Below, piece by piece: positions 39,415 through 49,460 of a stretch of DNA of 64,000 nucleotides. Made by a program: the position numbers and the translations under genes. Numbering within the stretch: position 1 is the stretch's first letter; each line of letters begins with the position of its first letter. The stretch covers positions 992,001 to 1,056,000 of the forward strand of contig NZ_CP130832.1 in assembly GCF_030549615.1 (NCBI RefSeq), read 5' to 3'. This DNA comes from Stenotrophomonas sp. 610A2. GTDB lineage: Bacteria; Pseudomonadota; Gammaproteobacteria; Xanthomonadales; Xanthomonadaceae. Below the pieces are notes generated by a model. The model was not told the DNA's origin, made no database searches, and saw only the letters and a program-made list of their open reading frames with translations.

Positions 39415-41037
39415 ATGGAAGAGAAACAGGATGTTGTGCTGCCCAGCGGAGACTGGGACGAGGATGGGCGGCCGGTCGCACGTGCGCGGCTTACCCAGGT
39501 CAAGGACAAACGCGACAAGGTGGTCGAGGCCGATACCGATGCGGTGATTCCGGTGATCTTCCTGCCCGGCATCATGGGCACCAACCTGAAGTCGACGGTC
39601 ACTGGCGATCCGGTATGGCGGCCACCGAACACGGATGGTGTCGGCGCGGTGCTGGGGGCGATCGGACAGATGTTCGTGTTCCTGTTCCGTGGCGCTGCCA
39701 CGCGGCAACGCTTGTTGAATCCATTGACATCGGAAGTGGACGACCGCGGTCCGCTTGATGCGGAGAAGACCATTCCCGAGACGCTGGCGCGCGAACGTGG
39801 TTGGGGCCAGTTGATGCGCTCGGCCTACAACCCGGTGATGGCGGAGATGCAGCGCAAGCTCAATGACCTGATGTCGGCGGGCAAGCTGCAGCCGTGGTGG
39901 GCAGAAGATGGCGCACGCGCGCCGGCCGAGTATGGCGAGATGGTCGGCGGCAATGCCGCGCTTACCCTGGAGCAGGCCAAGCACGCCGCGCACTACCGCT
40001 TCGAGGTCTGGTCCGGTGGTTACAACTGGCTGCAGAGCAATCGTCTCTCGGCGCAGGACATTGTCGCGCGCATCGACAACGTGATCCTGCCGTATTACGC
40101 CACGCGCGGCATCAACGCGCAGAAGGTATTGCTGGTTACCCACTCCATGGGCGGCCTGGTGGCACGCGCGGTGTCGCAGGTGTCGAACTACGGCAAGTTG
40201 CTGGGCGTCTCGCATGGGGTGATGCCGGCAACGGGCGCAGCAGCTACGTATCACCATTGCCGTGCAGGCTATACCGGTGTTTCGAGCATCATCCTGGGCC
40301 GCGATGCCGGCGAAGTGGTGGCGATCCTCGCCAAATCACCCGGTGGCCTGGAGCTGCTGCCCGCTGCGGATTACAACGAAGGCAAGGCCTGGCTGGAGCT
40401 GGGCGACAAGGGCCCGCGTCTGCCGGTTGGCGCAGATCCGTACAACGAGATCTACCTCAACACCAAATGGTATGGGCTGGTTCCCGAAGCCAATACCGGT
40501 CTGCTCGATCCGAGCGCACCGGCGCCGGCGGCGGCTTCGGCACGCGAAGAAGAAGATGGCCCGGCGCTGACGCCACGTACCGGCTTCCAGATCAATATCG
40601 AAGGTGTGCGGGACTTCCACAAGGACATCGAGCGCAAGTACCACAAGCCGACATTCGCGCATTACGGTGATGACGCCAAGCAGCTTGCCTGGGGTGACCT
40701 GGGCTGGAGCGGCGGCAGCATGACCGGCGTGGATTCGGTGACGCCAGTATCGGACAACCACAACGGCAAGATCAAACTGCAGGACGCGGTTGGTGTGATC
40801 AAGCTGGAGATTGCCGATCCCGCTGATCCCGGTGATGGCACAGTCCCGGCGTGTTCAGGTGCGGCCCCCAAAGCTGAGGTCACGGGATGTTTCCGCCAAG
40901 GCAGTTTCGGCACCGGGCAGTACGCGCTGAAAGGAAAAAAAGGCTATGACCATCAAGGCAGCTACAACGACGAGCGCACCCGCTGGGCAACCCTTTACGC
41001 CGCAGTGCGGTTTGCGCAAAGCGCGGACTGGGCGTGA
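39415..41037 (+). CDS. T6SS LCAT-like lipase effector (Tle type), cassette 2
   Basis: A predicted lipase effector of 540 residues, homologous along its length to the cassette 1 lipase but quite divergent. It has I-P-V-I-F-L-P-G-I-M-G-T-N-L near residue 50. The putative triad is Ser244 in T-H-S-M-G-G, Asp474 in G-D-G-T-V-P and His513 in Y-D-H-Q-G-S-Y. An alanine/proline-rich insertion at about 365-385 is not in the other copy. It starts three bases after vgrG and ends 13 bases before the immunity gene. Composition is normal for the chromosome, unlike cassette 1. No signal peptide, as expected for T6SS cargo. Confidence 0.86.
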   Translation: MEEKQDVVLPSGDWDEDGRPVARARLTQVKDKRDKVVEADTDAVIPVIFLPGIMGTNLKSTVTGDPVWRPPNTDGVGAVLGAIGQMFVFLFRGAATRQRLLNPLTSEVDDRGPLDAEKTIPETLARERGWGQLMRSAYNPVMAEMQRKLNDLMSAGKLQPWWAEDGARAPAEYGEMVGGNAALTLEQAKHAAHYRFEVWSGGYNWLQSNRLSAQDIVARIDNVILPYYATRGINAQKVLLVTHSMGGLVARAVSQVSNYGKLLGVSHGVMPATGAAATYHHCRAGYTGVSSIILGRDAGEVVAILAKSPGGLELLPAADYNEGKAWLELGDKGPRLPVGADPYNEIYLNTKWYGLVPEANTGLLDPSAPAPAAASAREEEDGPALTPRTGFQINIEGVRDFHKDIERKYHKPTFAHYGDDAKQLAWGDLGWSGGSMTGVDSVTPVSDNHNGKIKLQDAVGVIKLEIADPADPGDGTVPACSGAAPKAEVTGCFRQGSFGTGQYALKGKKGYDHQGSYNDERTRWATLYAAVRFAQSADWA

Positions 41038-41050
41038 GGCGTTGCATGCG

Positions 41051-42034
41051 ATGACGCGGCGACCGCTGTTGCATGGCGTGCTGGCTGCAGTACTACTGAC
41101 CTTTGCCTCGGGCGGCGTTGCCGGCGCGGCACCGAAACGACAGGGAAGCGAAATGAAGACTTTGTGCGTTGGCCGATTCCTGCTGGATGTGCCTGCTGCG
41201 ACCTCGATCCAGCCCGGTTACGTGTATGCACGCAAGAAGGTGGAGACGACTACCGGTGTATCGGCCGAAGCGTTCCGTCAGCGCGTGGCTGCGCGCATCG
41301 CAGCGCTGAAGGCAGCGCGGCATCGTGCGGGTGAGTCCATGTCGGTCAGTGAAACGCGTATCGACGATGATGCGGTGCTGGTGACGTCGTGGCTCAGCGA
41401 GAGCAGCCGCGCCGGTCATCGCCAGGAGCTTTACGTGCTGGACCCAACGCACAACGTGCAATACCTGGTCAGTGGCGAGACCGAGGCCGCGAAGTTGCCG
41501 GCCGCGATCGAAAACTATCGCGCCTTGCGACCGAGGATCAGCTACCGCGATCCCAACACCATTCCGACCACCGCGGGCTTCTGCGTCGACTCGGGTTTCA
41601 TAGCGGGCAATCGGATCAACAGCGAGGAGATGACCATCGGCCTGCGTCCGCGTGCGCATCCGGGCGCGCGCATGACCTTGATGTCGTATGTCACCGGCCA
41701 GCCTGATCAGCCATTGCTGCAGCGTGCCTCCGATCTGCCGCCGGAGTATGCAGCCGCCGCAGCGCGGATGCGCAATCTGCGTCGTGGTGAACGCAACGTA
41801 GGGCCGATCCAGGGGCAGGAGATTCTTGCCCATGCAGAAGCTGACGGGGGCAAGATGTATGCCTTCCTGTGGGAATCACAAGGGCGTGCGGAGTCCTTGC
41901 AGTTCCCGTTCCTGTCGCTGCAGCTGCTGACCGAAGAGAAGGCCGATGCACCGGCATTCCGCGATGACGCACAGGCGCTGGGGCTGTGGGACCAGGTGCT
42001 GGGCAGCCTGCGCCTGCGCCCGGGGGCGATCTGA
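41051..42034 (+). CDS. Tli4-like exported immunity protein, cassette 2
   Basis: This predicted periplasmic immunity protein is 327 residues from the ATG at 41051. The signal peptide ends near G-V-A-G-A-A-P and has no lipobox cysteine, so it should be soluble in the periplasm, unlike the other two. The two-domain pattern is present: T-L-C-V-G-R-F-L-L-D near residue 35 and G-F-C-V-D-S-G-F near residue 177, followed by E-E-M-T-I-G-L. That second motif is the one I associate with the Tli4 C-terminal domain. The frame is open upstream into the lipase gene but that part has no export signal. Confidence 0.82.
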   Translation: MTRRPLLHGVLAAVLLTFASGGVAGAAPKRQGSEMKTLCVGRFLLDVPAATSIQPGYVYARKKVETTTGVSAEAFRQRVAARIAALKAARHRAGESMSVSETRIDDDAVLVTSWLSESSRAGHRQELYVLDPTHNVQYLVSGETEAAKLPAAIENYRALRPRISYRDPNTIPTTAGFCVDSGFIAGNRINSEEMTIGLRPRAHPGARMTLMSYVTGQPDQPLLQRASDLPPEYAAAAARMRNLRRGERNVGPIQGQEILAHAEADGGKMYAFLWESQGRAESLQFPFLSLQLLTEEKADAPAFRDDAQALGLWDQVLGSLRLRPGAI

Positions 42035-42047
42035 GTTTTGCTCGATT

Positions 42048-42309
42048 GTGGGAACGGCGTAAGCCGTGAAGCAGATGGTGCTGGAGCTTTCAGGCATTCG
42101 TGCCATCTGCGGCTGTGCCGGCTTCGCGGCTTAAGCCGCTCCCACAACAGCAGTCTTGGTTTTTTTCGGCAGCTCAGGCTGAGCTCTCGGTCACGCACAA
42201 TCTGCATCTCTGTAGGAGCGGCGTAAGCCGCGAAGCTGATGGTGCTGAAACCCCCGACATTGGCGCCATCTGATGATGCACCGGCTTCGCGGCTTACGCC
42301 GCTCCTACA
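42048..42309. repeat. two successive inverted pairs of GTAGGAGCGGCGTAAGCCGCGAAGC repeats
   Basis: The first pair spans 42048-42147 and the second 42212-42309. Each consists of a GT(A/G)GGAGCGGC-type arm, a loop of about 50-60 bases containing TGGTGCTG, and a GGCTTCGCGGCTTACGCCGCTCC-type arm. They fill the gap between convergent genes and contain no ORF. Confidence 0.85.
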
Positions 42310-42347
42310 ACAGCCCCGGTAAGCGTGCTCCAGCGCCTGGCGAACCT

Positions 42348-42710
42348 TCAAAGCTCCTGCCCAAACATGATCCTGTGGCCGTCGATCGTGCGCACTCCAA
42401 ACTCGCGCATGCCCCACGGCTTGTCAGCGAGCGGCTGGGTGAATTCCGCGCCCGCCGCTTGGTACTCATCAAACAGACTGCTGGCGTCTGCCACGGTTAT
42501 GTAGCCATACCAGGAGTGATCACCAAGCGCATGCGGCGGCGTAGCGTCGATGCATTCGCCCAGCATCACCCGGAAGCTGCCGCGCGACATGAAACTCCAG
42601 CCGGGCGCGGTGAAATCCATCTGCAGGCCAAGCACTGAAGCGTAGTAGTCGGTGGACTTGGCCAGATCCTGCACGGCGAGGGTAAAGCGCACATCGGTGA
42701 AGTCGCTCAT
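42348..42710 (-). CDS. VOC family (glyoxalase-like) protein
   Basis: A 120-residue protein of the vicinal oxygen chelate superfamily, one pair of beta-alpha-beta-beta-beta modules. It shows the V-R-F-T-L-A-V-Q-D-L-A-K-S-T-D-Y-Y start, a mid-protein W-Y-G-Y-I-T-V-A-D segment and the C-terminal V-R-T-I-D-G-H-R-I-M-F-G. Members include glyoxalases, dioxygenases and bleomycin-binding proteins; the substrate cannot be told. It is divergently arranged with the SDR gene. Confidence 0.85.
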   Translation of the reverse strand: MSDFTDVRFTLAVQDLAKSTDYYASVLGLQMDFTAPGWSFMSRGSFRVMLGECIDATPPHALGDHSWYGYITVADASSLFDEYQAAGAEFTQPLADKPWGMREFGVRTIDGHRIMFGQEL

Positions 42711-42851
42711 CTCATCTCCTGCGGTGTGATATCAGCCATCGCGCGTTGACTCCGGTTGCAGCTGTTGGACCTCGGCTTTGGTGTCCGAATCTGGCGGGCA
42801 ATGCCGCCTTCATGGATGCAGCATGCAGCTCCCTTGTCGATTGGAGCTTAC

Positions 42852-43616
42852 ATGAAGCAGCTACATGGAAAGGTTGCGATCATCACCGGTGCCAGTTCCG
42901 GTATCGGTCGTGCTGCAGCAGTGTTGTTTGCCGCAGAAGGCGCGGCCCTTGTGCTGGGAGCGCGGCGCACGACCGAGTTGGAACAGCTTGTCACGGAGAT
43001 TGCCGACAGTGGCGGCAGTGCGGTCTGTCTGGCGGGCGATGTCTGCGAAGAGGCCTATGCAAAGGCCTTGGTCGATTTGGCGTTGGACCGGTTCGGCCGA
43101 CTGGACGTGGCCTTCAACAATGCCGGCACGATGGGGCCATTGGGGCCGACACCCGGGCTGGCGCTGGCCGATTGGCAGCGCACGTTGGATACCAATCTCA
43201 CCGCGATGTTCCTGGCCGCCAAGCATCAGGTCCCGGCGATGCTGCGCGGCGGCGCTGGCAGCCTGATATTCACTTCAACTTTTGTCGGGCATACGGTGGG
43301 TTTCGCCGGTGCTGCGGCTTATGCGGCCAGCAAGTCCGGCATCATCGGGCTGACCCAAGCATTGGCGTCGGAGGTCGGACCGCAGGGACTTCGGGTCAAT
43401 GCCTTGTTGCCTGGCGGTACCGATACACCGATGGCGCATGAAATGAATGGCTCGCCGGAAGCGATGGCGCAGGTGGCGCAGTTGCATGCACTGAAGCGTA
43501 TTGCCGATCCACGCGAGTTGGCGGCGGCGGCGATGTTCCTGGCCTCGGACCAGTCTTCATTCATGACCGGCGCGGCGATGCTGGTGGATGGTGGGGTGTC
43601 CATCCATCGCGGTTGA
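42852..43616 (+). CDS. short-chain dehydrogenase/reductase (SDR)
   Basis: A classical SDR oxidoreductase of 254 residues. The NAD(P) motif T-G-A-S-S-G-I-G is near residue 11, N-N-A-G near 88, and the catalytic S plus Y-A-A-S-K near 138-157. The sequence ends with the usual M-T-G-A-A-M-L-V-D-G-G. An arginine pair shortly after the first beta strand (G-A-R-R) suggests preference for NADP. The substrate is not identifiable. The ATG at 42852 is chosen because homology starts there. Confidence 0.9.
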   Translation: MKQLHGKVAIITGASSGIGRAAAVLFAAEGAALVLGARRTTELEQLVTEIADSGGSAVCLAGDVCEEAYAKALVDLALDRFGRLDVAFNNAGTMGPLGPTPGLALADWQRTLDTNLTAMFLAAKHQVPAMLRGGAGSLIFTSTFVGHTVGFAGAAAYAASKSGIIGLTQALASEVGPQGLRVNALLPGGTDTPMAHEMNGSPEAMAQVAQLHALKRIADPRELAAAAMFLASDQSSFMTGAAMLVDGGVSIHRG

Positions 43617-43629
43617 TGCGGGGGCGCAT

Positions 43630-43657
43630 GCGAAACGGGCGCCGAGAGGCGCCTGTT
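43630..43657. terminator. hairpin between convergent SDR and GyrI-like genes
   Basis: AACGGGCGCC-GAGA-GGCGCCTGTT forms a ten-base-pair stem 16 bases after the SDR stop, but T-runs on either side are poor. It may serve as a weak bidirectional terminator. Confidence 0.45.
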
Positions 43658-43744
43658 CGCTCTGCTTGGCCGGAGTGCATGGAGCTGCTGAAACTCCCGC
43701 ACTCCCAGAACAGGAGTCGGCGAGCAAGCTGCCTGGCTTGCCGA

Positions 43745-44200
43745 TCAATGGATCGGGATATGCAGTTCCATCTGCGATTCTGGATCGAACGGGTCGTCAA
43801 AGCGTGCGTCGTAGCGCTCCAGGTCAATGCCGTCTTTTGCCTGTAGGCCGTGCTCGGCCAGCAGGTGATCGTAGATTTCCTGGAACGTTGCGCTGATCTG
43901 CGGCGCAGTGCCAGTGTGGGTATAAACGGCATAGCGTTGCGCGGGAACCTGGACGCGGACCATGCCTTCCGGGATGACCGCTTCCTCGCTCACCTCGAAA
44001 CCGGTGATGTAGCGCAGCGTGCCGTCGGCCTGCGGTATGCAGACGCCGTAGCTGACGACGGGATCGATCTTGCCGGCGACTTCATTCTCGCGCGGGATGA
44101 AGCGTTGCCAGAGTTCGGCATAGCCATCTTCGCCTTCGCGGAAGATTGCTTCCATGCCGATGACGTTGAAGGCCGGGCGCTCGATGAGGGTGGGTTGCAT
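43745..44200 (-). CDS. GyrI-like / AraC effector-binding domain protein
   Basis: A stand-alone 151-residue GyrI-like (SOUL-type) domain protein. The pattern matches this small-molecule-binding fold: I-E-R-P-A-F-N-V-I-G at the start, W-Q-R-F-I-P, the central V-S-Y-G-V-C, G-F-E-V with V-P-A-Q-R-Y-A-V-Y-T-H, and the C-terminal M-E-L-H-I-P-I. Relatives act as gyrase inhibitors, as effector domains of regulators or in drug sequestration; which applies here is unknown. The DUF4287 gene lies just upstream on the same strand, 66 bases away. Confidence 0.85.
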   Translation of the reverse strand: MQPTLIERPAFNVIGMEAIFREGEDGYAELWQRFIPRENEVAGKIDPVVSYGVCIPQADGTLRYITGFEVSEEAVIPEGMVRVQVPAQRYAVYTHTGTAPQISATFQEIYDHLLAEHGLQAKDGIDLERYDARFDDPFDPESQMELHIPIH

Positions 44201-44266
44201 GTTGGGAATTCTTGTCCGGGAGGTACTGGTGTGTTGCTGTCGCGTGGGGAGCTTGGTGCGCCCCTG

Positions 44267-44482
44267 TCAGCTTCCGCTCTGCGCCCGCTGGTAAGCGACC
44301 AGTGCGTTGGCATGGCCGTGGCCGATGTTGTGTTGTTCTTTCAGGAAGGCCACCTGTTCCATGTGCTTCTTGTCCTTGACCGTCTCCAACTGCTGCAGCC
44401 AGTGCTTTATCGGTTTGCCGTAAGTCTTCTCGATGGACGGGAAATACGATGCCGGACCTTGGACTTTTTCGCTGCTGGTCAT
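44267..44482 (-). CDS. DUF4287 family protein
   Basis: A small protein of 71 residues with the DUF4287 pattern: Y-F-P-S-I-E-K-T-Y-G-K-P-I near residue 15, W-L-Q-Q-L, and the end L-K-E-Q-H-N-I-G-H-G-H-A-N-A-L-V. Function is unknown. The frame is open far upstream through repeat DNA, but homology begins at the ATG at 44482. It precedes the GyrI-like gene in the same direction. Confidence 0.82.
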   Translation of the reverse strand: MTSSEKVQGPASYFPSIEKTYGKPIKHWLQQLETVKDKKHMEQVAFLKEQHNIGHGHANALVAYQRAQSGS

Positions 44483-44610
44483 CTGCGTTTCCTGGAAGGA
44501 GAGAGGCAGGGCAATGATGCGGCAAAGATTGGGTGTTGGCGATCCGGTTGGTGCTTGAGTGCGGGATGCTAGTTGTGTGCTTTGAAGGCGTGAAGGACGC
44601 GCAGAAAGCA

Positions 44611-44640
44611 GAACGGGCGCCTTGCGGCGCCCGTTCTTTG
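44611..44640. terminator. strong hairpin downstream of ahcY repeats
   Basis: GAACGGGCGCC-TTGC-GGCGCCCGTTC gives an eleven-base-pair stem followed by CTTTG on the + strand and TGCTTTC on the - strand. It lies about 260 bases past the ahcY stop, beyond the tandem repeat, and may end ahcY transcription. Confidence 0.5.
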
Positions 44641-44648
44641 CAAAGCTT

Positions 44649-44885
44649 GCCCTCACCCCAACCCCTCTCCCGCGGGCGGGAGAGGGGCTCAATCTGTAGT
44701 GCCGAGCCATGCTCGGCAGGAGCTTTACCAGCTAAAGCCGCCCTCACCCCAACCCCTCTTCCGCGGGCGGGAGAGGGGCTCAGACTGTAGTGCCGAGCCA
44801 TGCTCGGCAGGGGCTTTACCGGCTAAAGCTGCCCTCACCCCAACCCCTCTCCCGCGGGCGGGAGAGGGGCTAAAGCAAAGGCAAA
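44649..44885. repeat. 91-bp tandem repeat, about 2.4 copies, of palindrome plus SMAG motif
   Basis: The unit starts with CCTCACCCCAACCCCTCTCC at 44651, 44742 and 44833, a period of 91 bases. Each full unit holds a CCCGCGGGCGGGAGAGGGG palindrome followed by GTAGTGCCGAGCCATGCTCGG. The last copy is cut after the palindrome and followed by AAAGC-type short repeats. Confidence 0.9.
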
Positions 44886-44896
44886 GGCTTTGCCGA

Positions 44897-46342
<1,446 letters not shown>

Positions 46343-46379
46343 TTAGAGCTCCGGTGTGGTGCGAGCAGGCTCGCGTTCG

Positions 46380-46480
46380 CCGGGCGCCGTTGTTGCGTGA
46401 AAGCCGTCCGAGCCTGGCCGTATTGGAAGCCCATGCAGGAACACGGGCTGCCACCCAACGGTCGCAGCGCCCCTCGGAAC
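46380..46480 (-). promoter_or_regulatory. S-adenosylhomocysteine (SAH) riboswitch
   Basis: Read on the - strand, the leader has CCGAGGGGCGCTGCGACC (46477 downward), then a variable stem, then CCAGGCTCGG, and finally CAACGGCGCCCG (ending near 46381). CCGAG pairs with CTCGG, and GGGCGC pairs with the later GCGCCC to form a pseudoknot. This matches the SAH riboswitch consensus that I know. It ends about 40 bases before the ahcY start, and is known to switch genes on when SAH is high. Confidence 0.9.
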
Positions 46481-46597
46481 GGGCCGCTCAGTATATCGCG
46501 GCGAGATGCCAGCGCCGCGGGCCCAACCAACGGCAGGGGCCATGGGCGGGGGGGATTGTTAAGTTGGAGGATTGTTTCCGTCCAATAGGAATGCGCC

Positions 46598-49099
46598 ATG
46601 AACCTGTCTCCCCACCGCCGTCGCCGCGCTTCAGCCGCGCTGGTGCTGTGTGCCGGCCTGCTGCTGGCTGTACCCCCGGTCATGGCGCTGACCCCGCCTG
46701 TGGCGCAGAAGGGCGCCCAGCAGGGTGAAGGCTACCGGCTGCCGTCGGCTGCGCTGCAGGCCGTGGTGGATGCCCCGCGTGCGCCCACCCTGTACCTGTC
46801 GCCCAGGCGCGACCTGACTGCGCTGCTGCAGACCCCGGCGCTGCCGTCGATCGCCCAGGTCGCGGCCCCGGAGCTGAAGCTGGCTGGCCTGCGCATCAAC
46901 CCCAAGACCGTGTCAGACAGTCGCTTCTCGTTCGGCAGCAAGCTGTGGTTGGCGTCCACAAGTGACGGCAAGGAGCGCCAGATCAGCGGCCTGCCGCAGC
47001 CGCTGGCGGTGGCCTCGTTGGCGTGGTCGGCGGACCAGAAGTATCTGGCCTTCAATCAGGTGAACCCGGCGACAGGTAGCAATGAGCTGTGGTTGGTGGA
47101 TGTGGAGACCGCGAGTGCGCGACGCGTGGCCGAGCGCCTGAACAGCATCGTTGGCAATGGCTACGCCTGGTTGCCGGGCGGCGACGCACTGTTGGTGATG
47201 CAGCGCCCCGCCGGGCAGGGGGAGCCGCCGCATGGCGACGGTGTGCCGACCGGGCCGGCGGTTCAGCAGACCGAGGCCGGCAAGGGCGTGCGGTCGGTAC
47301 GTACCTACCAGGACCTGTTGAAGAACGAGGACGACGCGCGACTGTTCGAGTACTACATGCAGGCGCAGCCGGTGCGGGTGGCAATCAACGGCGACACCAC
47401 ACCCGTGGGCGCTGTTGGCATCTATCTGGGTCTGTCGGCCTCGCCGGATGGCAGGTATCTGTTGAGCCAGCGCGTGCAGCGGCCGTTCTCTTATGCGGTG
47501 CCGGTCAGCAGCTTCCCGCGCAACATCGAAGTGCTGGATGCGCAGGGCAAGCTGGTGCACACGGTGGCGCGCCTGCCTCTGGTGGATGGCCTGCCGACCG
47601 GCAACGATGCAGTCCCCACCGGCGTACGTTCGATCAGCTGGCGTGCCGATGCACCGGCCTCGCTGGTATGGGCTGAGGCACAGGACGGTGGCGACCCGTC
47701 GCGCGAGGCCAAGGTACGTGATGCGGTGCTGCTGCAGGCGGCGCCGTTCGACAAGCCGCCGGTGACGCTGGCACAGCTTGGTTCGCGCTACGCAGGTGTT
47801 ACCTGGGCCAATGGCGAGCTGGCGCTGCTGGATGAGTATTGGTGGAAGAACCGTCAGGTGAAGCAGTGGAAGATCGCCCCGGATCATCTCGATCAGGCGG
47901 CAACCTTGCTGGTCCAGCGTTCGGAAGACGACCGCTACAGCGACCCGGGTGAGCCGGTGTTGCACACCGATGCTGCTGGCCGTTCGCGGCTGCAGCTGAG
48001 CGCCGATGGCAACAGTTTCTACCGTATCGGCGAGGGCGCGTCGGCCGAAGGTGATCGTCCGTTCTTGGACCGCGTTGAGCTTGCCAGCGGCAAGAGCGAG
48101 CGCGTGTTCCAGTCGCAGGCGCCGTACTACGAAATGCCCTTGAGCATCAGCGAAGGCGAGGGTGGCCGCATCCTCACCTACCGTGAATCCAACGACGTAC
48201 CGGCCAACCTGATCGCCCGTACCTTGGCGGCAGATGCGCAGCCGGTTGAACTCACTCACTTTGCCCATCCGTTGCCGGCATTGCGTGGTGTGAAGAAGGA
48301 GCAGATCCGCTACAAGCGTGCCGACGGTGTCGAACTCACCGCCGACCTGCTGCTGCCGCCGGGCTATGACGCCAAGAAGGACGGTCCGCGTCCGGTGCTG
48401 ATGTGGGCCTACCCGGCCGAGTTCAAATCCGCCGCCGATGCCAGCCAGGTCAGTGGCTCGCAGTACCGCTTCAACGCCATCAGTTACTGGGGCCCGCAGG
48501 CCTTCCTCGCCAAAGGCTACGTGGTGCTGAACAACCCGACCATGCCGATCGTTGGCGAAGGCGACACCGAACCGAATGACACCTATGTGCAGCAGCTGGT
48601 TGCCAGTGCACAGGCGGCGGTCGATGAAGTGGTGAAGCGCGGTGTTGGTGATCGTGAGCGCATCGCAGTGGGTGGCCATTCCTACGGCGCCTTCATGACC
48701 GCGAACCTGCTGGCGCATACGCGACTGTTCAAGGCAGGCATCGCGCGTTCCGGCGCGTACAACCGCACGCTGACGCCGTTCGGCTTCCAGGCCGAAGAGC
48801 GCAACTACTGGCAGGCGCAGGATGTGTACCAGAAGATGTCGCCGTTCAATTACGCCGACAAGATCAAGGACCCGATCCTGTTCATCCACGGCGTTGACGA
48901 TAACAACTCCGGTACCTTCCCGATCCAGAGCGAGCGCATGTTCGCCGCGGTGAAGGGCTTGGGTGGCACCTCGCGGCTGGTGATGCTGCCGAACGAATCG
49001 CATGGCTACCGCGCACGCGAATCGATCATGACCATGCTGGCTGAAAGCGAAGACTGGCTGGACCGCTGGTTGGGTGCTGAAGCCGGCAAGAAGCGCTGA
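46598..49099 (+). CDS. exported S9-family (glutamyl endopeptidase-like) serine peptidase
   Basis: A predicted periplasmic or secreted serine peptidase of the prolyl oligopeptidase clan, 833 residues. A Sec signal peptide (about 1-31, ending V-M-A-L) is followed by a long beta-propeller region and then the alpha/beta hydrolase domain from about 590. The catalytic triad is visible: Ser695 in G-G-H-S-Y-G, Asp768 in H-G-V-D-D and His802 in N-E-S-H-G-Y. Length and layout resemble the S9 glutamyl endopeptidase-like group; true specificity is not deducible. It is divergent from ahcY, so its promoter lies next to or within the riboswitch region. Confidence 0.92.
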   Translation: MNLSPHRRRRASAALVLCAGLLLAVPPVMALTPPVAQKGAQQGEGYRLPSAALQAVVDAPRAPTLYLSPRRDLTALLQTPALPSIAQVAAPELKLAGLRINPKTVSDSRFSFGSKLWLASTSDGKERQISGLPQPLAVASLAWSADQKYLAFNQVNPATGSNELWLVDVETASARRVAERLNSIVGNGYAWLPGGDALLVMQRPAGQGEPPHGDGVPTGPAVQQTEAGKGVRSVRTYQDLLKNEDDARLFEYYMQAQPVRVAINGDTTPVGAVGIYLGLSASPDGRYLLSQRVQRPFSYAVPVSSFPRNIEVLDAQGKLVHTVARLPLVDGLPTGNDAVPTGVRSISWRADAPASLVWAEAQDGGDPSREAKVRDAVLLQAAPFDKPPVTLAQLGSRYAGVTWANGELALLDEYWWKNRQVKQWKIAPDHLDQAATLLVQRSEDDRYSDPGEPVLHTDAAGRSRLQLSADGNSFYRIGEGASAEGDRPFLDRVELASGKSERVFQSQAPYYEMPLSISEGEGGRILTYRESNDVPANLIARTLAADAQPVELTHFAHPLPALRGVKKEQIRYKRADGVELTADLLLPPGYDAKKDGPRPVLMWAYPAEFKSAADASQVSGSQYRFNAISYWGPQAFLAKGYVVLNNPTMPIVGEGDTEPNDTYVQQLVASAQAAVDEVVKRGVGDRERIAVGGHSYGAFMTANLLAHTRLFKAGIARSGAYNRTLTPFGFQAEERNYWQAQDVYQKMSPFNYADKIKDPILFIHGVDDNNSGTFPIQSERMFAAVKGLGGTSRLVMLPNESHGYRARESIMTMLAESEDWLDRWLGAEAGKKR

Positions 49100-49142
49100 C
49101 GTGTGGTTGCTGCCCCCGCGCCTTCGGCGCAGGGGCAGCAAT

Positions 49143-49281
49143 GTAGTGCCGAGCCATGCTCGGCAGGGGCTTTACCGGTCAAAGCAAAAAGCCGCCCTCA
49201 CCCCAACCCCTCTCCCGCAAGCGGGCGAGGGGCTTTGAGCAAGAGCGAAGCAACGTAGTGCCGAGCATGGCTCGGCACTAC
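49143..49281. repeat. SMAG copies flanking a CCCTCTCCCGC palindrome
   Basis: A forward SMAG motif (49143) and an inverted partner (49256-49281) enclose a CCCAACCCCTCTCCCGCAAGCGGG palindrome. The remaining bases up to ppc (49461) hold no gene. That stretch is AT-richer and probably carries the ppc promoter. Confidence 0.85.
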
Positions 49282-49460
49282 AGGCGAAGCACTGCGCCGT
49301 CATGTCCTCGAACTGACTGATTCGCCATGCATTCCTGTCCAAACGGACAGTTGCCAGACAACATACAAATGCAACTGTTTCAGGTTTGGTGCACTGCAAA
49401 ACTGTGCTGATTTTTGCGGTAGGCTTGACGGGTTTCCGCTCTCCAGGCTCTACGTCTTCG

